Positions 1-11,394 of a stretch of 35,868 nucleotides of DNA are shown here, piece by piece. Every line of letters starts with the position of its first letter. The first letter of the stretch is position 1. Made by a program: the position numbers and the translations under genes. The notes under the pieces are model-generated. The model worked only from the letters and a program-made list of their open reading frames with translations. It did no database searches and was not told the origin of the DNA. Source of the DNA: an uncultured Lactobacillus sp. (GTDB lineage: Bacteria; Bacillota; Bacilli; Lactobacillales; Lactobacillaceae); assembly GCA_905204935.1 (NCBI GenBank), contig CAJLBJ010000022.1, positions 1 through 35,868 on the forward strand, given 5' to 3'.

Positions 1-106
1 ATCCCCTCTCATAAAAAAAACACATAAAGTTTAATAAAATAATCACATTCAAATAAAAATACTACACCTTTTTATAATTAATTTTTTAAGAAATGCTGAG
101 TGTTTA
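1..106. other. AT-rich leader of the murE-like pseudogene
   Basis: Very AT-rich sequence with no open frame of note. A TATAAT hexamer at 73-78 lies about 30 bases upstream of the ATG at 107 and could be the old -10 of the pseudogene. No convincing -35 is seen at the right distance. Confidence 0.3.
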
Positions 107-1558
107 ATGAAAACATTAAAACAATATTTAAAAAACCATCGATTATATCTTACTTCAAAAAAGTTTGAATAAACCGGTCAATGATCTTGCGATTAATTCA
201 AAAAAAGTTAATTGCAACGACATTTTCATTTGTTTAAAAGGAGCTAATTTCGATGCTCACACATTTATCCCCGATGTCCTAGCACGTGGATGCCAGATTC
301 TAATAATTCAATCTACAATTGACCTAACAAGTATTCCTTCAACTGTAACTGTAGTTAAAGTTACCAATACACGATTAGTTTTAGCAAAGTTGTCAGCTTT
401 TCATTTCAACTATTCTTGTCAAAAATTAACTTGTATTGCTATCACAGGAACCAAAGGAAAAAGTAGTACGGCTTGGATTATTAAACAATTACTTAAACAT
501 AATCAACAGCCAACAGGACTAATTAGGACTGATGGTATTTTTTATAATAACTTCAAGATTCCAACTCAAAATACCACTCCTGAAAGCTATGATTTACACA
601 AATATTTAGTACAAATGCTACAAGCTAACATTAAATATGTTGTCATTGAAGTTTCAAGTCAAGCTCAAAAATTAAAACGCACTGCTGGAATTTTTTTGAT
701 TATGCGATATTTACTAATATTTCAATTGATCATATCGGTCAAAATGAACATCACGACTTTAATGAATACCTACAATGTAAACTAAGTCTATTTTCTCAAA
801 GTAAAGTTGGAATCATTAATGCCGATGACGCCTACGCTACTGCTTTTATTAATAAGTCAACTTGTTATTTTACTTATGGGATTACTAACTTTACTAAATC
901 AACCGCACAAAATCTTAAATTGGTGCAGCATAAACATTTTAGCACAACCTCTTTTGATTTATTTTCTAACGGAAAATTGCTAGCTTCTTGTGTTAAAGTA
1001 CCATTGATTGGAACTTATAATATTAGTAATATCTTAGCTACTCCTAGTTTATTTCAATATTTACAGCTTCCTTTACCATTAACTTCACTACAAAATTTAA
1101 AAATTGCTGGTCAGCTTGAATTAGTCTTAAAAACACCACAGCATACTATTTTCGTTGATTATGCTCATAATGAAGCTTCTTTAGAAAAAGTTTTATCAAC
1201 ACTTAAACAACTAAAACCACATCGTTTAATCGTTATTTTTGGCTGTGGTAGCAATCGTTCTAAAAAGCGACGCTAGGGAATGGGACGTGCGGCTGAAAAA
1301 TATGCTGATTTAACTATTTTAACCGAAGATAATTCACGTTTTGAAAAGCTTATGGAAACTTTAGCTGATATCAAATCAACATTGATACCATTAACTAATC
1401 ACTACCTTGAAATTTTAGATTGCTCTCAAGCTATTGAGCATGCTTTAAAAATATCTACACCTCACGATATTATTTTGATTGCCGGTAAAGGAAATGAAGA
1501 ATATAACGACTGCCAAGGTAAAAAAACACCTTTTAGTGGTCGTGATACAGTATTATAG
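107..1558 (+). pseudogene. Degraded MurE-like UDP-MurNAc-peptide ligase
   Basis: Remnant of an ATP-dependent Mur ligase that would add the third residue to the peptidoglycan stem peptide in the cytoplasm. Joining three frames gives a nearly continuous MurE-type protein. The ATG at 107 opens 19 codons ending in TAA. The frame then shifts near 160-165 into a stretch with the substrate-binding N-domain and the P-loop GTKGKSS. It shifts again at the T-run near 689-695 into a stretch carrying DYA, SIDHIGQNEHHDF and, near the end, FGCGSNRSKKRR. There a TAG at 1274-1276 interrupts the same frame, which resumes at 1280 with MGRAAEKYADLTILTEDNSR and ends at 1558. DNSR sits where functional enzymes have DNP(R/A). 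Three independent lesions mean it is not functional. A working murE must lie elsewhere, so this looks like a decaying paralogue. Confidence 0.85.
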
Positions 1559-1867
1559 CTTGCCAAAAAGTTACATTTTTATACTACATAATAAATCTAA
1601 TCTAAATAAAACTTAAGCTAAAAAGCACTATATATTTTACCATTTCTAATGAAATATACAGATCGATGACATATTGTAATACTTTATCTGCTACAAAATG
1701 TAGACCATATTATGTCATTCTTAGTAGTTATGCTTCATGCTTACTGTTCAAAACACAACTCCATAATTGATTGTTTCCTTTTTATTTGCAATACTCCTTG
1801 AAATAATATTTTTATTTCTAATATAAACTGTGTAGCAAGTACTACAAAATTAATAAATTTATGATAT

Positions 1868-1891
1868 AAAAAACCGTCCATTTCTGAACGG
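1868..1891 (-). terminator. Terminator, 3D-domain gene
   Basis: Read on the minus strand: CCGTTC / GGACGG stem (one G-U pair), six-base loop, then six T. It lies about 180 bases beyond the stop codon of the 3D-domain gene, so the transcript would carry a long 3' untranslated region that includes the 1906-1927 hairpin. Confidence 0.55.
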
Positions 1892-1905
1892 CTAGAAATA
1901 GACAA

Positions 1906-1927
1906 GAAACGTCAATATCGGCGTTTC
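1906..1927. other. Small perfect hairpin in 3' UTR
   Basis: GAAACG ... CGTTTC with a possible extra G-U and C-G pair, six-base loop. There is no T-tract, so it is not a terminator by itself. It would sit in the 3' untranslated region of the minus-strand 3D-domain gene. Confidence 0.4.
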
Positions 1928-2069
1928 ATCACCTACTTTTGTATTCAATTTTTCATATTTCAATGCTGATTTATACCTCACTAAATCAGTAATGATGATT
2001 TAAATCCCTAAATATACCGTAAGATTAAGGACTTTGGTAGATAATCTATGAAAAATAAATATTATCTTT

Positions 2070-3095
2070 TTAACTTAAAACTTTAACAGTCACTGTGCGT
2101 CTACCCCAATTAATAGCCTGCGCAACCGTTGCAAAATGTAAATCGATAATATTGCCTTTAATTGCTCCACCAGTATCACCTGCAATTGATACACCATAAC
2201 CAGATACCCAAACAATACTACCTAGTGGAATCACACTTGGATCAACCGCAACACAACTTGAATTTTGACGTAAATTAATCCCTGTTGCACTATAAACACT
2301 AGCTCCTAATTCTTCAGTTGAATACCCCGTAGCTTGCATCGTTAAGGTTTTTGCTCCATTCAAATCAACATTAGCAGTATCATTTGTTACTTGCTGTTGA
2401 GCTTGAGCTTGTTGCTTAGCAGCGGCTTCTTGAGCTTGTTTAGCTTGAGCTTCTTCAATAGCTTTTGCTTGTTGTTCTTGATTGGCTAAATCCTTTAATT
2501 TACTTTGACTTTGTGCCATAACAGACTTTAACTGTTCAACTTGCTTATTTAATTGAGCTTGTTGTTGTTGCAAATCATCACTTTGTCGTTGCAAATCAGC
2601 TTGATAATTTGCTAGCTTATTTTGGGTCTCATTTAATTGATCAACACTTTGCTTAACTGCTTGCATACTATCGTTATAAACATTTTGAAGTCGTTGCAAC
2701 ACAATTACACTACTCAACCACTGTGTTAAATTTTGTGCTTTTTCTAAAAAGCTCAATGTTGTATTTGTACCTTGACGCAACTGAAGTTCACGTAAACGCT
2801 GCTTAGCATCACGGGTTCGTTGTTGTTTTTCTTTTTTAGCTTGTTGTAATTGCTTAGTAGCTGTTTGAATCTTAACTGTCGTCTCTTGTTTTTGCGCTTG
2901 CAAATCATTTAATTGTTGATAGATAGCATTTACCTTATTCATAGTTTGTGCTAGTTTATCTGAGTTGGCATTTAGTTGAGCTTTAACTTGTGCTTGTTGT
3001 TGTTGCAATTCTTCTACACTTGCTGCGCTAATGCTTGGTACAGAAGTTGTTAGCACTAGTATCCCTATTAATAAAATTATTTTAATTTTTTTCAT
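2070..3095 (-). CDS. Secreted coiled-coil protein with C-terminal 3D domain
   Basis: Predicted exported cell-wall protein of 341 residues. A signal peptide covers about residues 1-24 (KKIK then a hydrophobic core, cleavage near SAA-S). Residues 27-235 form a long Gln/Ala/Lys-rich coiled coil like the N-terminal part of PcsB/CwlO-type hydrolases. Residues 250-341 are a 3D domain with its three Asp residues in DPSVIPLGS (D285), DTGGAIKG (D307) and IIDLHF (D318). This RlpA-like fold is found in muralytic enzymes such as B. subtilis YocH. Start: ATG with AAAGGAG upstream. A WalR-type box sits directly upstream of the promoter, which fits a peptidoglycan-remodelling role. The exact bond cleaved is not visible from sequence. 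Confidence 0.85.
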   Translation of the reverse strand: MKKIKIILLIGILVLTTSVPSISAASVEELQQQQAQVKAQLNANSDKLAQTMNKVNAIYQQLNDLQAQKQETTVKIQTATKQLQQAKKEKQQRTRDAKQRLRELQLRQGTNTTLSFLEKAQNLTQWLSSVIVLQRLQNVYNDSMQAVKQSVDQLNETQNKLANYQADLQRQSDDLQQQQAQLNKQVEQLKSVMAQSQSKLKDLANQEQQAKAIEEAQAKQAQEAAAKQQAQAQQQVTNDTANVDLNGAKTLTMQATGYSTEELGASVYSATGINLRQNSSCVAVDPSVIPLGSIVWVSGYGVSIAGDTGGAIKGNIIDLHFATVAQAINWGRRTVTVKVLS

Positions 3096-3123
3096 AAACG
3101 TCTAACTCCTTTATCTAATTAAA

Positions 3124-3129
3124 ATTATA
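3124..3129 (-). promoter_or_regulatory. -10 element of the 3D-domain gene
   Basis: TATAAT on the minus strand, 28 bases before the ATG. The -35 position (3147-3152) reads AATAAA and is poor, as expected for an activator-dependent promoter. Confidence 0.55.
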
Positions 3130-3150
3130 ACTTAAATGCAAGTTGCTTTA

Positions 3151-3167
3151 TTTACACTTAGATTACA
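3151..3167 (-). promoter_or_regulatory. WalR (YycF)-type box
   Basis: Minus strand reads TGTAAT-CTAAG-TGTAAA, which fits the WalR consensus TGTWAH-N5-TGTWAH in both half-sites. It abuts the -35 position of the 3D-domain gene, the usual place for activation by WalR of genes such as yocH. Read on the other strand it also resembles PhoP-type TT(T/A)ACA repeats, so PhoP cannot be excluded. Confidence 0.6.
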
Positions 3168-3242
3168 ATCAGATATCGAAACTAGCACTTGTTACTCATT
3201 TGTAATATTTTAATTTTTTATAAAATTAGCCTTATATCTAAA

Positions 3243-3269
3243 AAAAGCATCTCTAATTGAGATGCTTTT
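3243..3269 (-). terminator. Terminator, smpB
   Basis: GCATCTC/GAGATGC stem with a five-base loop (3254-3258), flanked by A4 and T4, so it can act in both directions. It overlaps the smpB stop codon and ends the secG-rnr-smpB side of the transcription unit. Confidence 0.8.
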
Positions 3270-3735
3270 AGCCATAATTCTTAAGGGTACGCCGAATTTC
3301 GCGTTCTTGATCACGTCGTTTAATCGTTTCACGCTTATCATAATCATGTTTTCCTTGTGCAACACCAATTAAAACTTTAGCAAAGCCATGCTTAATGTAA
3401 ACTTTCAATGGTACTAGCGTAATTCCTTTATTAGCCACTTTAGCTGCCAATTGCTGAATTTCTTTTTTATGCAAAAGTAACTTCCGATTACGCAACGGAT
3501 CATGATTAAACTGATTTCCTTGATCGTATGGTGAAATATGCACATTCATCAACCATGCTTGATTATTTTTAATCTGTGCAAAACCATCTTTTAAATTAAT
3601 CCGACTAGCCCGAATCGATTTAATTTCTGTTCCAGTCAAGACCATTCCAGCCTCGATTGTTTCTAAAATATGATAATCATGACTAGCTTTCTTATTTTGT
3701 GCTAAAGGGCGATCATTAGACTTACTTTTAGCCAT
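3268..3735 (-). CDS. smpB: SsrA (tmRNA)-binding protein
   Basis: SmpB binds tmRNA and delivers it to stalled ribosomes for trans-translation. The 155-residue length is normal. Family features seen are the N-terminal [10 protein letters not shown], the GTEIKS motif of the beta-barrel, a central [11 protein letters not shown] strand, and the basic C-terminal tail with [15 protein letters not shown], which reaches into the decoding centre. Start ATG is preceded by AAGGAGG. It follows rnr by 23 bases, the common Firmicutes order, which links two factors that clear non-stop mRNA: SmpB-tmRNA rescues the ribosome and RNase R degrades the message. The tmRNA gene itself is not next to it here. Confidence 0.97.
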   Translation of the reverse strand: MAKSKSNDRPLAQNKKASHDYHILETIEAGMVLTGTEIKSIRASRINLKDGFAQIKNNQAWLMNVHISPYDQGNQFNHDPLRNRKLLLHKKEIQQLAAKVANKGITLVPLKVYIKHGFAKVLIGVAQGKHDYDKRETIKRRDQEREIRRTLKNYG

Positions 3736-3758
3736 GGCTTTTTCCCCTCCTTAAAGTC

Positions 3759-6101
3759 TTATTTACGTCGCTTTTGTTGCTTATTGCGTTGCTTATAAAA
3801 CGGCTTTTTTTGATTATTATTGTGTCCATGACCATTGCGTTTCTTTTGGCCATCACGACCTTTATTATCACGCTTATTACGTCTGATTTCTGGTAATTTG
3901 ACTCCATCTAACAAATTACTTGTAGGCGCATTTTCAGGATGAAGTAAACTAAAATCAATCTCTTTTTGATTAACATTTACATTAGTCAATTTGACGCGAA
4001 TCTCTTGACCAATTCGATATGTTCGTTTTGTCTTACGTCCAACCAATGCTAGGTGTTTTTCTACAAATTCAAAATAGTCGCCTTTAATTTCACTAATATG
4101 AATTAAACCTTCAACCGTATTTGGCAAAGAGACAAACATTCCAAACTTAGTAACTGAACTGACCACTGCATCAAATTCTTCACCCACATGATTAGCCATA
4201 AATTCGGCTTTCTTCATTGCATCGGTATCTCTTTCAGCATCGATTGCTCGTCGTTCCATTTGCGAACTATGCGTTGTAATTTCTTCTAACTTAGAACGGT
4301 ACTTATCTTGTGCTTGTTGTGAGATACCATTTTCATCGTAAAAACGAATTAATCGATGAACCATCAAATCTGGATAACGCCGAATTGGAGATGTAAAATG
4401 CGTATAATCACTAGCTGCTAAGCCAAAATGCCCTAATGGCTGTGGAGAGTATTTAGCTTGTTGCATCGAACGTAACATCAAAGTCGAAATCATCGCTTCT
4501 TCTGGTTTTCCGGCTACTTTTTTCAAAATGCCTTGTAACATTTTAGCATTAATTTCACTCTTTTTACCCGTAACTTCGATTCCAAAGCAAGCCAACGTTT
4601 CAAAGAATGCTGTGATTTTTTCTGGCTTAGGCGTTTCATGGATACGATAAACAAATGGTACATTTAGCTTGTTGTAATGTTGTGCCACTGTTTCATTAGC
4701 AATCAACATAAACGATTCAACCATTCGTTCACTCGTCCCGCGTTCCCGCAATTGAATATCGATTGGATGTCCTTGTTCATCAACGATAATTTTGGCTTCC
4801 GTATCTTCAAATTCAATTGCACCACGGCGTTTACGCATCTTTAATAAAATCTTATGCAATTGTGCCATATCTTCAAACATTGGCACTAATTCTTCATAAC
4901 GCGCACGTGTCTTTTCATCATGTGCTTCTAATATCTTGTTAATATCAACATATGTCATGCGTTGAGTTGATTTAATGATACTTGGAAAAATCTTATGTTT
5001 AACAACTTCACCTTCAGGAGTAATTTCCATTTCGCATGTCATCGCACACCGCTCTACTTGTGGATTCAAAGAGCAAATCCCATTTGATAGCTTATGTGGC
5101 AACATCGGAATTACGCGATCGGTTAAATAAACAGAAGTCCCCCGCTCAAATGCCTCGGCATCTAATGCAGTCCCTGGACGCACATAATGGGAAACATCGG
5201 CAATATGCACACCTAAATGATAGTTTCCATTGGCCAATTTCCAAACATTAACCGCATCATCTAAATCCTTAGATTCAATGCTATCAATTGTTACTAATTT
5301 TTGCTCGGTTAAATCAACACGACCTTGACGATCATTATCTGTTACATGGTCTGGAATTAATTCAACTTCTTGCATAACTTCTGTTGGAAATTCAGTTGGA
5401 ATATCATGTTTGTAAACAATCTGTAAAATATCCATTCCCGGATCGTTGACATTGCCAATTACTTTAGTTACCACACCCTTTAAGATTCCTGGTAAAGCAA
5501 CATCTGGATACGCAGTAATATCTGCTAAAACAACTTCACCTTCAACTGGATGTAATCCCTTATCTTCCACTAAAAAACGATACGCCGAAAGCTTTTTATC
5601 CTTAAGGTGAATCGTCCCAATAACATTAGCAAATTTATTACCTTCTTCTAAGTACTTAAATTCACCAACAACTTGTTTTAACGCACGCTCTAACACATTA
5701 ACAATACGCCCTTCTGGACTCTTACCTTGTGTGGGATTGCCGGGATTGGTCATTTCAACTTCAACTTCATCGCCGTTTAATGCACCATTTGTTTGCGTTG
5801 GATTGATAAAAAAGTCCGGACTTTCAGGATCAACTGTCACAAAACCAAACCCACGATCACTAGCATGAAACACTCCAGTAAAGCGTGGCAACTGTTGCAC
5901 TTGGATCAACGAAAATAAATCATTATCATCTAGTTTAATCTTTTGTTCATGTTCTAATTGAGCTAGCGCTTGTACAACAAATTTAAATTGTCCTGGTCCT
6001 GTCATTGCTAACTTGTCTACTAGCTGTTGTACCGAATATTTTGCATTCGGTTCTTCTTCAAAATAGCCTAAAATCTTAATAGCTAATTCTTTTTTACTCA
6101 T
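3759..6101 (-). CDS. rnr: Ribonuclease R
   Basis: Processive 3'-5' exoribonuclease of the RNB/RNR family, 780 residues, cytoplasmic. Domains in order: N-terminal winged helix (about 1-65), cold-shock/OB domain (about 75-130, GVFHASDRGFGFV), RNB catalytic core (about 260-590) with the metal-binding cluster TIDSIESKDLDDAV (Asp near 273, 279, 281, 282), S1 domain (about 645-725, VTKFGMFVSLPNTVEGLIHISEI), and a Lys/Arg/Asn-rich tail (from about 735) that helps unwind structured RNA. ATG start with AGAGGAT upstream. It lies between secG, from which a strong hairpin separates it, and smpB. Confidence 0.97.
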   Translation of the reverse strand: MSKKELAIKILGYFEEEPNAKYSVQQLVDKLAMTGPGQFKFVVQALAQLEHEQKIKLDDNDLFSLIQVQQLPRFTGVFHASDRGFGFVTVDPESPDFFINPTQTNGALNGDEVEVEMTNPGNPTQGKSPEGRIVNVLERALKQVVGEFKYLEEGNKFANVIGTIHLKDKKLSAYRFLVEDKGLHPVEGEVVLADITAYPDVALPGILKGVVTKVIGNVNDPGMDILQIVYKHDIPTEFPTEVMQEVELIPDHVTDNDRQGRVDLTEQKLVTIDSIESKDLDDAVNVWKLANGNYHLGVHIADVSHYVRPGTALDAEAFERGTSVYLTDRVIPMLPHKLSNGICSLNPQVERCAMTCEMEITPEGEVVKHKIFPSIIKSTQRMTYVDINKILEAHDEKTRARYEELVPMFEDMAQLHKILLKMRKRRGAIEFEDTEAKIIVDEQGHPIDIQLRERGTSERMVESFMLIANETVAQHYNKLNVPFVYRIHETPKPEKITAFFETLACFGIEVTGKKSEINAKMLQGILKKVAGKPEEAMISTLMLRSMQQAKYSPQPLGHFGLAASDYTHFTSPIRRYPDLMVHRLIRFYDENGISQQAQDKYRSKLEEITTHSSQMERRAIDAERDTDAMKKAEFMANHVGEEFDAVVSSVTKFGMFVSLPNTVEGLIHISEIKGDYFEFVEKHLALVGRKTKRTYRIGQEIRVKLTNVNVNQKEIDFSLLHPENAPTSNLLDGVKLPEIRRNKRDNKGRDGQKKRNGHGHNNNQKKPFYKQRNKQQKRRK

Positions 6102-6140
6102 CTATATCCTCTTCTATTCGTTAAATCTTAAATTAGCAAG

Positions 6141-6173
6141 AAAAAACCCCCTGAGAACTTAAATGCAGGGGGT
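6141..6173 (-). terminator. Terminator/attenuator between secG and rnr
   Basis: Minus strand: ACCCCCTG ... CAGGGGGT (8 base pairs, GC-rich) followed by T6. It lies right after the secG stop and about 40 bases before the rnr ATG. It may end secG messages or only reduce read-through into rnr-smpB, because no obvious rnr promoter fits in the short gap. Confidence 0.8.
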
Positions 6174-6181
6174 CTTTTAAG

Positions 6182-6418
6182 CTAATGTGATGAAATATAT
6201 ACCAAAGCCAATGCTAATACAAAGAAAATAATTCCTAAGACCGTTGTAACTTTTTGCATGAAGGCTTCAAAACCACGTGGCTTTTGTTTACTGAAAAGTT
6301 CGGCTGCACCACCAGATAAAGCTGTCGATGCATTATCTGTCTTAGCTGGTTGCATCATCACCGCAATGATAATTAAAACCGCCACAATAATAAGCAGTGT
6401 TAAGAGTATATTATACAA
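6182..6418 (-). CDS. secG: Protein-export membrane protein SecG
   Basis: Small subunit of the SecYEG translocon, 78 residues. It has two membrane segments (about 4-22 and 57-76) joined by a cytoplasmic loop with the family's GGAAELF-K-K-RGFE pattern. The start is a TTG with AGGAGG nine bases upstream; no in-frame ATG is available before the hydrophobic segment. secG-rnr-smpB is a widespread Firmicutes neighbourhood, and in many lactobacilli it follows eno as here. Confidence 0.95.
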   Translation of the reverse strand: MYNILLTLLIIVAVLIIIAVMMQPAKTDNASTALSGGAAELFSKQKPRGFEAFMQKVTTVLGIIFFVLALALVYISSH

Positions 6419-6444
6419 TTAAAGTATCCTCCTCACCCGTTTAG

Positions 6445-6732
6445 GTAATCTACATCTACTCTAATATAACATACTTAAAGCCATTTTTCCAAGCAGATTT
6501 CATTAAATTCAGCAAAAAAGACATCCTTAACCCTTCGCAAGAACTTTTAACTAAATGGAAAAATAATTTTTTTGCAAAAAACAGACAAATAAAAATATCT
6601 GTTAGAATGAAAGCAAATAATTTTGAAAGAAAGATTGACTCTATCAAAAAACTTTTTAATATTAAAGACAAAATACTTGAAAATCTAGCAAAAAGAGCCA
6701 TAAAAAGCAAAAAAGACAAGCTTCTTAAATGA
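6445..6732 (+). other. Unexplained A-rich block, possible gene remnant
   Basis: Both strands stay open here. The plus frame runs 95 codons from after a TAG (6442-6444) to TGA at 6730, with no start codon until an ATG at 6607 that lacks a ribosome site. Its product would be very Lys/Asn/Ile-rich. The opposite minus frame (6456-6755) would be Phe/Leu-rich but starts inside the eno terminator and overlaps the candidate secG promoter. I do not recognise either. It could be the 3' end of a lost gene, or simply non-coding A-rich DNA. Confidence 0.3.
6463..6492 (-). promoter_or_regulatory. Candidate secG promoter
   Basis: Minus strand: TTGGAA (6487-6492), 18-base spacer, TATATT (6463-6468). It stands about 45 bases before the TTG start of secG and downstream of the eno terminator, so secG likely has its own transcript. 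Confidence 0.5.
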
Positions 6733-6746
6733 AACTTGTCTTTTTT
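6709..6746 (-). terminator. Bidirectional terminator after eno
   Basis: Perfect 12-base-pair stem AAAAAAGACAAG / CTTGTCTTTTTT with a 14-base loop, symmetric A and T tracts. It lies 14 bases past the eno stop codon and would also stop anything transcribed rightward from the block at 6445. Confidence 0.9.
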
Positions 6747-6760
6747 ACTAATCATTATGA

Positions 6761-8170
<1,410 letters not shown>

Positions 8171-8178
8171 TAAAAACA

Positions 8179-10210
<2,032 letters not shown>

Positions 10211-10229
10211 GTGCATAAACCTCCATTAT

Positions 10230-10267
10230 TTTTATTAAAAATAAAAGGCGAAGGAAGTTTCGCCTCC
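10230..10267 (-). terminator. Hairpin with T-tract between gap and pgk
   Basis: Minus strand: AGGCGAA / TTCGCCT stem with a short loop, followed by TTTATTTTT. It resembles a terminator but lies inside a cluster expected to be co-transcribed, so attenuation or RNA processing is likely. Confidence 0.6.
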
Positions 10268-10298
10268 CCCCGCCTTAATAACCTGCTAAGCAGTCGGG

Positions 10299-10320
10299 AT
10301 ATTTAGCAAAAGCTAAATAT
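10299..10320 (-). other. Perfect hairpin at the gap stop codon
   Basis: ATATTTAGC / GCTAAATAT (9 base pairs) with an AAAA loop on the plus strand. It touches the first base of the gap stop codon. There is no T-tract, so it is more likely a 3'-end stabiliser of processed gap mRNA than a terminator. A smaller CTGC/GCAG hairpin sits at 10283-10293. Confidence 0.5.
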
Positions 10321-11333
10321 TAAAGCATGCTAGCAAATTTTTCTAATGTACGGATCATTTGAGCTGTAAAGCCAGCTTCGTTATCGTACCATGCAACAGT
10401 CTTAACAACTTGGCCTTCACCTTTACCAACAACTTGTGTTTGAGTTGGGTCAAAGATTGAACCAAATGTTGTACCGATGATATCAGCAGAAACAATACCA
10501 TCTGCATTGTAACCAAATGATGGGTTGTTTTCTGTAACTTTCTTAACTGCTTCGTTAACTTCTTCAGCTGTAACTTCTTTGTCAAGAGTTGCAACTAATT
10601 CTGTTAAGGAACCTGTAATTACAGGAACACGTTGTGCATGTCCATCTAACTTACCGTTCAATTCTGGAACAACTAAACCGATAGCTTTTGCAGCACCAGT
10701 TGAGTGAGGAATTGTGTTTTGAGCAGCAGCACGAGCGTTACGAACGTTACCCTTGCGATCTGGACCATCTTGTAATTTTTGTGTAGCTGTGTAAGCATGG
10801 ATTGTTGTCATTGTACCAGCTTTGATACCAAATGCATCGTTAACAGCCTTTGCAAGTGGTGCCAAGCAGTTTGTTGTACATGAAGCAGCAGAAACAATCT
10901 TGTCATCAGCTGTGATTGCATCGTCGTTTACACCGTAAACGATTGTTGTCATGTCACCTGCAGGAGCAGAAACTAATACACGTTTTGCACCAGCTTCAAG
11001 GTGAGCAGATGCCTTTTCTTTAGATGTGTAGAAACCTGTTGATTCAAGAACTAAGTCTACGCCATCGTTCTTAACCCAAGGAATGTTCTTAGCATCAGCT
11101 TCAGCATAAACAGGAATTTCCTTACCATTTACGATAAGTGCGTTGTCTGTAGCAGAAACTTCACCGTCAAATTGACCATGAGCTGTATCATATTTCAATA
11201 AGTGTGCTAACATTGCTGGAGATGTTAAGTCGTTGATAGCAACAACTTCCAAGTCCTTAGATGTTTCAGCAATACGACGGAATGCTAAACGACCGATACG
11301 GCCAAAACCATTAATACCTACTTTAGTAGTCAT
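10320..11333 (-). CDS. gap: Glyceraldehyde-3-phosphate dehydrogenase (NAD-type)
   Basis: Phosphorylating GAPDH, 337 residues. The N-terminal Rossmann motif is [10 protein letters not shown]; Asp35 (AINDLT) fits NAD rather than NADP. The catalytic Cys is in [12 protein letters not shown] (about C152), with its partner His in TTIHAYT and the substrate loop in NIIP-like [15 protein letters not shown] start with AAAGGAGG, one of the strongest ribosome sites in the window. It is directly downstream of cggR and upstream of pgk. In B. subtilis the cggR-gapA messages are cleaved so that gapA outlasts cggR; the hairpin at the gap stop codon is compatible with that. Confidence 0.98.
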   Translation of the reverse strand: MTTKVGINGFGRIGRLAFRRIAETSKDLEVVAINDLTSPAMLAHLLKYDTAHGQFDGEVSATDNALIVNGKEIPVYAEADAKNIPWVKNDGVDLVLESTGFYTSKEKASAHLEAGAKRVLVSAPAGDMTTIVYGVNDDAITADDKIVSAASCTTNCLAPLAKAVNDAFGIKAGTMTTIHAYTATQKLQDGPDRKGNVRNARAAAQNTIPHSTGAAKAIGLVVPELNGKLDGHAQRVPVITGSLTELVATLDKEVTAEEVNEAVKKVTENNPSFGYNADGIVSADIIGTTFGSIFDPTQTQVVGKGEGQVVKTVAWYDNEAGFTAQMIRTLEKFASML

Positions 11334-11394
11334 ACTAAAATTTCCTCCTTTAGGAAATAAAAATTTATTTTAAAAAGTAATGTCTGACTAAACA

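Larger units (their letters stand above)
1559..2069. other. 511-base intergenic region with several inverted repeats
   Basis: No credible coding frame. It contains an 8-base inverted repeat (1666-1673 with 1711-1718) enclosing a small hairpin (CTACA/TGTAG, 1691-1703), a second hairpin (1906-1927), and a terminator for the minus-strand gene at 1868-1891. No tRNA-like or recognised riboswitch pattern was found. Confidence 0.4.

Noticed and set aside
3096..3267. tmRNA (ssrA) next to smpB
   Set aside because: No tRNA-like ends or tag-coding frame in the spacer; it is explained by a promoter, a WalR-type box and a terminator.
5036..5251. Plus-strand open frame inside rnr
   Set aside because: Complement of a strongly conserved coding region, with no start signals or recognisable product.
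6456..6755. Minus-strand open frame of 99 codons, Phe/Leu-rich
   Set aside because: Its first codons form the eno terminator hairpin, it covers the candidate secG promoter, it has no ribosome site, and its composition is what the complement of a Lys-rich stretch would give.
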